A DNA stretch of 64,000 bases from Amphibalanus amphitrite (lineage: Eukaryota > Arthropoda > Thecostraca > Balanomorpha > Balanidae): the NCBI RefSeq assembly GCF_019059575.1, contig NW_024881836.1, positions 434,001 to 498,000 on the forward strand. Direction: 5' to 3'. Position 1 is the first letter of the stretch. The number at the start of each line of letters is the position of its first letter. The notes beneath the pieces were generated by a model. The model made no database searches. It worked only from the letters and a program-made list of their open reading frames with translations, and was not told the DNA's origin. This document shows positions 55,801 through 64,000 of the stretch, piece after piece. The position numbers and the translations under genes are program-made.

Positions 55801-58800
55801 ACATCAGCAATTATACCGTGATAGAACACGAGGCTTTGCCGTGTCAAACTGATTCGGACATCAGATGTGTATATAGGTAGATACTCGGTGGGAATGCGGT
55901 CTATAGCCATTACTTTAAGGAAATACATAACCTAAACTACTTTCCTCAAACCAGTTGTTTTGCCGCCACAGTTTTATGAGCTTTTAAGCTTAAAATGGTC
56001 AGGAAATAATGAATATTTGCAAAAGGATTTTTTATTTATTTTTACATCACTATTTTCCATCTTTCGTAGAGGCTACTTACCTATATTGCAGCGGAAGCTG
56101 ATTACGCGTTGACCAAGCATAGTACGTAGTTCAAACCAGCTGAATGCTGATTGGCTAACATTTTTCCGTAAGGGAATGGATTCCTCGGTAAGAGAATGAC
56201 AAAGTGTTATCTATGGGAAATGGGAATGACTTCAGTCTTCAAACCTAAAATCGATACCGATATATTTGGCTAGGGTGATCGTTGGGCCATAAAAGCTCCT
56301 GATTTGTTCTCGTCTCAGCTCAAGCTACAAAACTGTTACTTCAGTTCAAAACCCTATGTTAAAAGTGGCATATTTGCTTTAAACGTTGAATGCATCCGAC
56401 CGAAAAAGCCACGGTAAGAATGTCTACTTTTGGGTTTTCAGTCGGTCAGTCCGTCCCCCCCAGTCAAAAATCCGTGGCGGCGCCCCTGGATCTTAGGCCC
56501 GAAAAACAATAAAACAGGGAAAAATATAGGATGACTCAATCTGAAAATGTAGATATGCAATATCGAGAGTTCATGATCTCCCGTCCTTCACTCTCCCTTG
56601 TCAGTCTCTCGTCTATACGTTTATAGTATATTGTCTCTCGTCTATAGCCTAATCTCTATCTTCGTCACTTGTCTCTGGTCTATCGTCTTTGTCTCCTGTC
56701 TCTGCTCTAGCGGCTATATGCATATTGTTTGTTGTCCACTAGCCAACGTTTACCGTTCGTCTCATTGTCACTTTGTCTCCTTTTCCTTTCTCTTTCTTCC
56801 TCCGTCCTTATTTGTCGTAGAACAACTTATTAAAAGTTCATGACATGCAAACAAGTGCTCCACTCCGCTGCGCTGCGTGCGCGGCCCGCACGCCGGCCGG
56901 CCGGACTGCGACTGCCGCCGACATGACCCGAGGCTGGACCGCAAGTGGGCGGAGCCAAGCCGCAGTGTGCTAGTGCGTCTCGACCAATCAGAGGGGAGAC
57001 AGCGTCCAGCCTGTGTCAGCCTCTAAGCAGGGCTCTGACGACCTTAACATTATCAGTCAATGACAAGTGCCTTTATTTTTCATTTTTCGTTAATAGACCA
57101 TATTGATAAAAATTAGGTAGGGATCTCAAACTACCAATGCCAAAGTTTGGTTAAAATCAAACGCATATACAACGAGAAATAGCCGAAAAGGATTGTTCCA
57201 CAGGGTCTGAAACGCATAGTAGGTCAGCCGCGATATCTTTCAGACCCTCATCAATTCATGGCGCACACATCACCTCTTTAATCCAAACGACCTTGCCTTC
57301 ATGCCAACCAAACAAATATCCTCTAACGGCCGCTGTTCGACCCGCTGACCCCGGGCTGACCCCCGTGCCCTGGCTGACCTCTGACCCCGGCCAGGATGCG
57401 GCTAAGGATGCTGACCCCTAACCCACGGCTGACCTCTGACCCCGCCCAGGAGGCGGCTGAGGATGCTGACCCCTAACCCATGGCTGACCTCTGACCCCGG
57501 CCAGGAGGCCGCTGAGGATGCCGAGGCCGAGGAGGCCCGCCGCACCGCCCGCCGTCAGCTGATGCTTCAGGTGTGGGAGCGCGAGGCTGAGCACCGCCAC
57601 CAGGCGCAGGGCCCTCCGAGCCGCCGCTGCTCCGAGCCCGAGACGCGGCACACGCCAGGTAACGAGCTCGCAGGGCTGGATGCGCACTGCACAGATCAAG
57701 ACACAGTACTTACTAGGAGCTATAGACGCGTACGGATTTTCTTTGTGATGGGATATTTGCTGAAGTTTGGCTAAAATTAATTGAGCTGTCATATCCATGC
57801 CACATATGGAGCGACCCTGAAAGGTTTACTTGAATTTTCAGCATCGAAACGACACTGTAGGTGTGTGTAATGCCGTGCCGCTATATCTTTAATGCCGCTA
57901 TAATGCCGTGTCGCTATATGTAAATTGAGCTTTCACGTAACAATACACGCCACCGGCTCCATTTTGACGACAAATTTAACACAAGGCTTATCTTTTTGAC
58001 GCGATTCAACTGTACCGACTGGATGGTTCGTTTTTTTCAGATGGGTCGCCTGCTGCGGCTCGCCGCCGGCACCAGTCCGCCGAGCTGCCCGCCCTGGAGC
58101 CAACTGACTGGGCAGAGCCCACCGAGCCCCCATCGACTCCGGAGCCGGAGCCGGAGCCGGAGCCGCCTGAGGAGCAGCCGCCGCAGTCCAGCGCTCCCAG
58201 CTTCCCCATGCAGGATCCCGGAAAACAAGTGGAGATCAAAGAAACGGAAATTCAGGTGAACATTTTGCGTGTTACGTTTATGTAGATTGTAGGTAATAGG
58301 TATGCCATGACCATCACGACGTGAAAAGAGTCATCTATGATGCCCTCGTACTTATTAGCCCTGTGCAAATGCGAACGGGAAATTCTAGGCCAATTTTAAG
58401 AAAGCATGCAGTGGCTGGTGGTTTTTCCATTGTTCCACAGTTTTTTTTTTATAATTTCACGATGCATGAACTTATCTGAGCGACTGTCGTCCCAGCAGGT
58501 CCGGGAGCGTTCGGAGAACGAGTGGACGGCCGAGTGGGACTGGGCAGAGAGGGAGCGACGCTCCCGAGCTCGGACCTCCCAGATGACCCGCTCTGAGGTC
58601 AGCGTGACGTCAGAGGTCAGCGTGACCTCGCAGAGCAGCGTGACCTCGGAGAGCGGTCAGGTCACCGCGCAGGGATCGGCGGTCGAGGAGAAAATGGATA
58701 TACAGCAGCACGAGCAACAAGAGCAGGATCAACAGCAGGGACAAGAACAGGAAAAGCAGACGAAACAGCTTGAAAACCAAGAGCAGCAACAGCAGACACC

Positions 58801-58897
58801 GGACGAAACGGGTCAGCAGCTGGAAGGTGACGAAGAAGCACAGAATAATGGAGATAAGAATTCTGCAGCGACAAACGTCACTGAACAAACTCACTAA
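49867..58897 (+). CDS. Unrecognised spliced gene, about 8 exons, about 495 aa
   Basis: Exons proposed: 49867-49941 (start MAMVRTQGRPSAADRVSL), 50577-50858, 51118-51256, 51603-51696, 51961-52090, 57505-57658, 58041-58255, 58499-58897. GT-AG sites and phases (0,0,1,2,0,1,0) all agree and the sum is 496 codons with stop TAA 58895-58897. The protein has an Arg-rich helical N-terminal part (NARILSAVQRIGQRSAETAA), an acidic stretch (YDTCDEDDV), Glu/Ala/Arg helices, a Pro-Glu repeat (PEPEPEPEPP), WTAEWDWAERERRSRA and a Gln/Glu-rich tail. I do not recognise a family. The left edge of exon 2 is uncertain: a stronger acceptor at 50707 would fit a different phase. AATAAA at 59339-59344 may end the transcript. 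The 5.4-kb intron 52091-57504 holds nested transposons. Confidence 0.6.
52082..52270. repeat. Degenerate tandem repeat from the donor edge of exon 51961-52090
   Basis: CTACAAACGGTGGGAGCCCG, the exon end plus its donor, is followed by related copies starting at about 52134 (CTACAAACGGTATAAGCAGC), 52182 (CTACAAACATTTGAAGCCCC) and 52244 (CTATAAACGGAGGAAGCAGC). Spacing is 48-62 bp, and the intervening CAGTATGTACAG words also recur. Confidence 0.65.
52735..53045. repeat. Inverted repeat pair, left arm
   Basis: Read backwards it matches 56870-57215: shared words include AAAGACCATATTAGTAAAAA, AGTTTGGTTGAAATCAAGCG and ACTGTTCCAGAGGGTCTGAA. Diverged copies in opposite directions inside one intron; probably two copies of one element. 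Confidence 0.65.
53380..54338. mobile_element. TA-flanked element with GGGGAGAGTGGGG ends, 959 bp
   Basis: Left GGGGAGAGTGGGGTGGGTTG and right (reversed) GGGGAGAGCGGGGAGAGTTG, flanked by TA at 53378-53379 and 54339-54340. TTGTATCA or TGATACAA recurs at both ends and inside (about 53397, 53588, 53620, 53955, 54300, 54316). Inside are a (CATA)n tract at 53899-53930 and a - strand frame with HCSIRETVEEKPVEVAEK (53571-53341) of unknown origin. Related by its outer end to 12083-13026 and 61975-63192. Confidence 0.7.
54543..55490. repeat. Dispersed repeat R1, copy 4
   Basis: Most complete R1 copy, from ATTACGGAGCGAGCGAAGCG to CCCCAAAAGGCC. It shows the uninterrupted junction that is split by the CACTG element in copy 2. 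GCACGTGCGCACGTGC at 55288-55303 and a one-base variant at 54891-54906. Confidence 0.75.
55011..55272. mobile_element. 262-bp hAT-type MITE
   Basis: Ends TAGTGATGTCAAT and (reversed) TAGAGATGTCAAT; perfect 8-bp duplication GTTGGGAC at 55003-55010 and 55273-55280, confirmed by the uninterrupted R1 copies. The interior is AT-rich with repeated ATACCAAA/TTGGTAT words. Confidence 0.9.
55510..55620 (-). repeat. SINE-like repeat S, copy 3 (reverse)
   Basis: GGCCCTTCGGTCCAATGAGA is the complement of the tail end of the copy at 48300-48581; the match continues through GACATTGGTCGGGGCAGCC. Confidence 0.5.
56870..57215. repeat. Inverted repeat pair, right arm
   Basis: Partner of 52735-53045 (see there). 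Includes GTGGGCGGAGCCAAGCCGCA, matching GTGGGTGGAGCTTAGCTGCA on the other strand of the left arm. Confidence 0.65.
57371..57504. repeat. 55-bp tandem repeat of an exon acceptor edge
   Basis: Units begin at 57371, 57426 and 57481 (TGGCTGACCTCTGACCCCGG, then CCAG and the exon start GAGGCCGCTGAGGATGC). The third unit holds the acceptor used for exon 57505-57658. The first two also have an AG acceptor, but the following frame reaches TAA within nine codons, so their use would truncate the protein. Confidence 0.85.
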
Positions 58898-60170
58898 GTC
58901 ACTATACGCGGACCGGTTTTACGGCGTTGGGCGACCATCTCGAGGTAGGACTTAGGAGACAAATGTGGGATGAATGATGCTGTCCGTCATAGTTAGACGG
59001 TCGAGCCAGGTCCCACTTTCCCGCCAGGGTAGACCACCCAGTTCCCCGAGATGTCGTCAGGCGTCAACCGTGCTGAGCGTAGTGCTAATTCATCAACGCA
59101 TCCCCCACGACCCCTGCCGTTATGCTGAGTGCAGTGCTGTTTCGTCATACCCTGCTCTGAGACCCCTGCGACCCCTGCTTTCCTCGAACTCCCGCGCGGC
59201 GACCCCACCCTCTAGCGTTCTTTGCTGCTGGCTTCTAAGGTTCTTTTCAGTGTTTGTTGACAGAGCCATTGTTTTGTTTTGGGCAGATGCCTTTTTGTTG
59301 ACGATGTGGCTTCGTAACATATCGTTTGTGAAGTGGCAAAATAAATCCACTGGTTGTGCTGCAGGTGGTATGCGGAAGGTGACGACACAAACCATTGTCT
59401 GACAGGTCTCACATACGGAACGACGCTAGCGAGTGAAAGCCACTGGTGTTTCATTTATACCACAAAGTTTTTTAAGTGGATTTATATTGCATCGTACCTA
59501 AGCATTTCTTCCGTTTGAAGGCACCTAATCCGCCACTTTATGTACATATAGTAGTAGCAGTAGGCACCCGGTGCAGTGGTGAGATTGAGAAAGAGCCTGG
59601 TTTCGAGTCGCTTCGTGGAACTCTTTAGGTACATGAGGTTCTCGAATTGGATGGTTTGCGGTAATGGAGGGAGTCGACATTGCAACTTGCAAGGGTCAAA
59701 GTCATGCCCTACACCGGTGCTTACTGGAAATTTTTTCGCTCGTTGACCTTTCCAAAACTCTGCTCAAAAACATCAATTCACAGATTCAAGGTTTGTTCTA
59801 TGAAATCTAGCTCTCGATAATTTACAAATTATGCTCATAATTACAAAACAAAACAAAAGAATTTTTTATTATGTACTGCTTGTAACATTCCACAAGATTT
59901 AAATAGCCACACTGCCTTGTTTATTAGTAAGTGGCTCTGCACCCCACACCCACCTCACGGTCAGCTTTATAACCGGCCACACCAGACCACCAGAGTCGGC
60001 TGGCTGGTGTGGCCCAGATGCGCCGTCATCCGGGCGCCTCGTGTCCTCCCGCCCCCACCCCCGGTCAGCCGGGTACAAACGGGACCGGGCGTGCCCCCGC
60101 GCACCACTCGAGCCGTCGGCAGTCCCCGGTCCGGTTCAGCGCCTCCCCGACCTGACCCGAGGAGCTCGAG
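58898..60170. other. Intergenic region; 3' UTR of the unknown gene and upstream region of the next
   Basis: AATAAA at 59339-59344. TTTATAA at 59964-59970 could be the TATA element for the gene starting at 60171. Open frames (58974-59402 and 59917-60228) match nothing and overlap untranslated sequence. Confidence 0.4.
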
Positions 60171-60293
60171 ATGTCGACCAGCGGCGCGCAGGAGGTGGCT
60201 GGAGAGAAGGAGCTGGTCCACCAGCTGATCCACTGCGGCAGCTTCGAGGAGGTGCTGCAGCAGTACGACCAGACCGCCGACACATACGAACAG
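60171..60293 (+). CDS. First coding exon of an unrecognised gene
   Basis: ATG at 60171 after GAGCTCGAG, then 41 codons beginning MSTSGAQEVAGEKELVHQL and ending with Gln at a consensus donor GTGAGTC (60294 on). Good codon-like composition (strong C/G third positions, as in the cathepsin and MFE-2 genes). An acidic, helical N-terminus; no family recognised. Further exons were not found up to 64000, where transposons fill the space, so they may lie to the right. Confidence 0.5.
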
Positions 60294-60819
60294 GTGAGTC
60301 TCTGAGCGGCTACACACGGGACTTATTAGGCATGTGAGGCAGCTTTGCTAATAATACAATCAAGTGGGTTGATTTATTGACCTCCGACGGGATTCGGGAA
60401 CATTGGTTCTTTCTGCAACCGCTGAATGATATCATGCATTCGATGTTGTTGATAAGCTCAGCGAGAAATAATATCAGTTCAGGCACCTAAAATGAAACCC
60501 CGTACCACTGAGGGCGGGAGCTAATCACCTATGATTTTGTCCCTCACGGAAAACTATGCAGCGGGACTGCGGCTGCAGAAACTCCGCTAGCTCTGTCACT
60601 GTGAGGTAGGCAACCCGCACGGCACGCGCCGCCGTTTGGCTGCAAAAACAGCCTAAAGTGCTGAGTGTTTGGCACCACCATTCGCTCTTTCTATACATGA
60701 GCACATTGTGTAGAATCTAACTCTAATCGAAATCTCCCATCAATATCAGCAACAGTAAAATCCGTTCATTTTAGAAAACGACATATTTTATGTTATCATG
60801 TTCGTCATTCACATCCCCG
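60294..60819. other. Probable intron start of the preceding gene
   Basis: No transposon ends or frames of note in this 0.5 kb. Confidence 0.35.
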
Positions 60820-61474
60820 ACGCCGCGTACGACTGGGGGGCTCTACAGAGCCTCCCTCTCGTTTTTTCTGCACTTATCTTCTAAACCGCTGGGCGTATTA
60901 AGATGAAAATGACAGTGCCCTTCGGCTGCATTAATTTGACACCTTGCATCCAAATACAAATTTCGTAGTTACCATAGGTCGGCCGTAAATGACGTCAGAA
61001 TGACGTCAGTCGTCATGTTTGGATAATTTTGACTCAAAACATTTAACTACGGCAATCGCTTTCAAGAGCTCAGCTTCTAAGCTAGATGCAGTTGCTTTGC
61101 ATGGAAGGACTCAAAATACACAGGGCGAAAATCGAAATGCACCTCTTTTGGACGAATGTCGTAAAACGCTCTCAAACATCGGTTCATAGGTAAATATGAC
61201 ACACTGAATCGGAAAAATGCACCTGTGATTCCTCTGTGTCTCCCTGAGCCCTGAGGTCATCTCAGGTCATGAACGGTCACCAGCAGTTTTTGACTATAAC
61301 TTTTGATAGAGACGTGTTAGAGGTGAAAACACGTCAGATGTATTCAGCTCGACGATACGAATCGACTGATATGCAGCATGACCCTTTCCGGTCAGGTCAT
61401 GACCTTGACCTGAGGTCAGCATTTCAAAATGACCTTTCAAGGTAAAAAAATCGACGTGTCTCGACGAGAGGAAC
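60820..61474 (-). mobile_element. TTAA-family relic, interrupted by a hAT element
   Basis: 60835-61090 matches the right end of copy A read backwards, including the hairpin GGGGGGCTCTACAGAGCC (60835-60855) and AATTTGACACCTTGCATCC. 61370-61474 resembles 8985-9095 of copy B (ATCGACTGATATGCAGCATG, then GTCAGGTCATGACCTTGACC). Sequence after the hAT insertion resumes at 63276 (ACGATGATGCC), like ACGATTCTGAC at 9101. No terminal TTAA found. Confidence 0.5.
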
Positions 61475-63267
61475 CAGTGGCGCGGGAACTTCCTCCAGAC
61501 TGGGGGGGCTGAACCATAATAGAAATCAACCTAGGGTACCCCCAAATCTAGTTTTCTCACCGGTTTTAGGCCACTTATTTTTCAGACATTGGCCTTTCCA
61601 ACAACAAAAAAAAACGAAAAATTTTTCAAAAACTGAGGTATTCCGTCTCAGCTGAGTGAAGAAACTACCGTTTTGGCAACCTGGAGTAAAGGTTTTAATC
61701 TGCCAAATCAGTTGCCGAGCCAGTGAAATAGGTGGATTTTTCACTTACATGCTTTCTTCCTTTGTGACCCACAACCCCTAATTTGGGGAGGACAAGCTGC
61801 CCAACGGTTCCTGGCCTCATGAAACGTTGTGGGGCACCGCCCCCACGGCCGCAGAGTTGTGGGGGCAAGCTTCCCCCACTGCCCCCTCCCCCGGTTCCCA
61901 CGCCTATGTATGAATCTATGATATTATGTTGGTAGATTTCCGATTTCGATTCCTCCAGCTGGGGGGCTCAAATAGGGGAAGGAGGGTGAATTGCGCCACC
62001 TTAAGGAAAAACGCTAATTGTAAGAAAACCACTGGAGATGTAAGCATGCACTGGTAACCATGTTAAAGAGGAACTCATTGGCTACGATTTAAGAGCCTCC
62101 CGATCAATTAAGAATGTTTCGTTTGCTTCTGACAGCTGCTTTTCAGAAACATGCAAAAGGGCGCATTTACCAACAACTGCTGTAAATTGCGCCAGGGGGA
62201 TGGCGCAATTAGAATCCAATTGCGCCCTCCTTTAACATGGCTAAGCAAAGGAGACGGAATGCATACACTCCGGCATTCTATGCCATTGTGGCTTACTTGA
62301 ACATGTATTATGTGAATCAAGCTCGATACATAATAAATGTAGATATAAATTGCGATGTTTTTTTTTGCGCAGGTAATTAACTTGACTTGTGTCCGGTAGG
62401 TATGCTTGTGAAGTGGAACAAAAACGTTTGATGTAGCCGACTAGATATATATGAACGTATTCGCCTAGACGGTTATATTTTCAATCGTTTCTCTCAAAAT
62501 TAATATTTTTTATTGCTTCTACAACTTTTTTGACATCAGTTTTTACTATGTATCATAGCTGTCACCTCTCACGCCTGTGTCCATGTTAAAAATGCCGTAT
62601 TTTGTCAATTACACCGCAAGTTCATAGCCCAAATGGCAGCTACATTATAAGTTCGATGAGAGAAATAAGTTTTGGACTGACGATGGCGGGTTGCTCCCCT
62701 GTCTGACATAAAACTCCTTCTTTATTGCAATCAGTTAATGGTGCATTCATACTGTCGTGATACAATAGCTACACCATTATTCTATTTGCGCCCCCCTGGC
62801 GCAATTGCCATGGGCGCAATTAAAATTGAGGTACTTTTTAATAAAAGCGTAGAAGTTACGATAAAGATGCTGAAGGATGTTTACTGTTTCAGTGAAATAT
62901 AATGAAAAGAAGATTTTTCTTTCCAAATATCACTCTCAAAATCACACATGTATCGCCTATTTTTATAGCCAACGGTTCAAAATGCTGCAAAAAAGTTAAG
63001 AAAACGCCGTAATATCTTTGATGGCGTAATGAGCCTTGCTGATTGGCTTCATCGGAGAGCTTGGGCCATAAAAGGAACTTACCAGTGGTGAAAATAATGT
63101 TTTCGAAAACAAAATACTTAACATGCCATTGAATTCGTGGGAATGTGGGCGGGCGCAATTGGTTCGGAGGGCGCAATACACCCACTTTCCCCTACATTAC
63201 GAGCCCCCCTAGCCGAAAAGCTGGGGGGGCTCAGCCCCCCCTAGCCCCCCCGGTTCCCGCGCCACTG
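61475..63267. mobile_element. hAT-type element (reverse copy) with a nested TA-flanked element, 1.8 kb
   Basis: Ends CAGTGGCGCGGGAAC and GTTCCCGCGCCACTG. Perfect 8-bp duplication AGAGGAAC at 61467-61474 and 63268-63275. Without the nested 1218 bp it would be about 570 bp, like its relatives at 9204 and 47019. Confidence 0.9.
61975..63192. mobile_element. TA-flanked element with GGGGAAGGAGGGTG ends, 1218 bp
   Basis: Left GGGGAAGGAGGGTGAATTGC; right, reversed, GGGGAAAGTGGGTGTATTGC. TA duplicated at 61973-61974 and 63193-63194; the empty site CAAATACATTACG is visible in the relative at 47019-47619. ATTGCGCC/GGCGCAAT recurs many times near both ends (about 61992, 62180-62225, 62790-62820, 63155-63178). 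No transposase. Confidence 0.8.
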
Positions 63268-63275
63268 AGAGGAAC

Positions 63276-64000
63276 ACGATGATGCCAAAGGTATAATGTC
63301 GTGGCTCTCGAGCCGCCTGGGGGGGGGGCATAAAGTTGCCCCCCTTTACGTTTTGTAAAATATCTCCGAAACCTGATAAGCTACGAACGTGAAACTTGGC
63401 ACAGCTTCAAATGAATACCCAGGCAATGTTTGAGGAAAGTTTGGTGGTTGTAGCTTTTAAGATCACGTCACAGTGACGTCATAAAGTTTTGTCGTTTTCC
63501 GATATGGACCGTTTCTGACGTCGCTGAGCATGAAACTCAACTGTAAATGAACTACATAGACAGTCACCTGCTGTCATCCTAACACATCTAAGTACACTTC
63601 CAACTAGTTCCTGACCAATAATCCGTCCTTTATATTCAGTCTGATATATCGGATATATCGTGAGGAAACTAAGAGTCGCAGATCTATAAATCTATAATTT
63701 GACTTCTGACGTCACTGTGACGTCATTTCGAATTGGATCGACACCAAATTTGGCCACAACCTCGGCTAGGTATTCAATAAGATGTGTGCAAAGTTTCGTC
63801 TCTCTATCTCTTCGCGTTGCGACGATATTGTCGCAGAAGTAAAGAGGGGCAACTCTATGAATCTATAGGGGCCCTGACACTTGCACGATTTTGTGGCACG
63901 CATTGGCACGAATCGAATCGTGCCCGTGCGCAAACTAGTTGTGAACTGACGTGAAGTGTGCGTTAACTCGTCGTGACTTCGTGCCACGCCGGGGCAAAAA
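63276..64000. mobile_element. TTAA-family-like sequence continuing past the window
   Basis: Hairpin GGGGGGGCATAAAGTTGCCCCC at 63319-63344 is followed by ATATCTCCGAAACCTGATAA and several TGACGTCA words, the order seen at the left end of other family members. The right end is outside the window. Nothing coding. Confidence 0.45.

Larger units (their letters stand above)
54459..56488. mobile_element. hAT-type element, 2.0 kb, carrying R1 copy 4
   Basis: Ends CATGGGCGCCGCCAC and, reversed, CAGGGGCGCCGCCACGG. Perfect 8-bp duplication GATCTTAG at 54451-54458 and 56489-56496. It contains R1 copy 4, which itself holds a 262-bp hAT element. No transposase seen; the remaining 0.9 kb (55620-56450) has only short frames. 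Confidence 0.8.

Overview
The window is eukaryotic and very repeat-rich. Spliced genes with GT-AG introns, a papain-family cathepsin L, a peroxisomal multifunctional enzyme without an SCP-2 domain (the insect-like layout), a CR1/L2-like LINE, an I-group LINE, a Ty3/Gypsy element and Tc1/mariner/maT-type transposons all point to an arthropod. A crustacean is my best guess, but the species cannot be fixed from sequence alone. No bacterial operon, CRISPR array, rRNA or tRNA gene was seen.

Host genes. (1) A cathepsin L gene on the + strand (20842-22491, 3 coding exons, 319 aa), with a TATA box and a possible untranslated exon about 1 kb upstream. (2) The first coding exon of a near-identical cathepsin L paralogue on the - strand (800-931), also with its own TATA box and untranslated exon; the rest would lie left of the window. 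(3) A complete 9-exon gene for peroxisomal multifunctional enzyme type 2 (HSD17B4/MFE-2) on the - strand (37107 to 25497, 615 aa). It has an SDR dehydrogenase domain, a hydratase-2 domain and a C-terminal AKL peroxisome signal. Its introns hold an intact Ty3/Gypsy element and a TTAA transposon. (4) An unrecognised + strand gene of about 8 exons (49867-58897, about 495 aa) in which the exon phases close without conflict. (5) The first coding exon of another unrecognised + strand gene (60171-60293).

Mobile DNA makes up most of the rest. Many copies can be delimited to the base by target-site duplications: six hAT-type elements with perfect 8-bp duplications; five TTAA-flanked elements plus relics that carry G/C hairpins at both ends and arrays of AGGTCA; three TA-flanked elements sharing a GGGGA... 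terminus; a 5.6-kb CACTG...CAGTG element; a DD37D (maT-like) element; and two other Tc1/mariner-type elements. There is also a two-ORF I-group LINE between 540-bp direct repeats, a CR1/L2 fragment inserted in a 20-bp minisatellite, and a dispersed CACGTG-palindrome repeat.

Layout: 0-2.2 kb cathepsin paralogue and repeat R1; 2.2-7.8 kb CACTG element; 7.8-15.7 kb stacked DNA transposons; 16-18.9 kb minisatellite-bearing hAT element; 19.7-22.5 kb cathepsin L; 23.7-24.9 kb DD37D element; 25.5-37.1 kb MFE-2 with Gypsy; 38.2-46 kb LINE region; 46.7-48.6 kb TTAA element and a SINE-like repeat; 49.9-58.9 kb unknown gene with nested transposons in its large intron; 60.2-64 kb the start of another gene and nested transposons.

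The observations I rate highest are: tandem repeats seeded repeatedly from exon/intron edges of the two multi-exon genes; terminal hairpins in the TTAA family whose stems differ in sequence but keep pairing; and TA-flanked elements that share outer ends but each carry their own repeated inner word. All calls come from reading the sequence; no database search was run.
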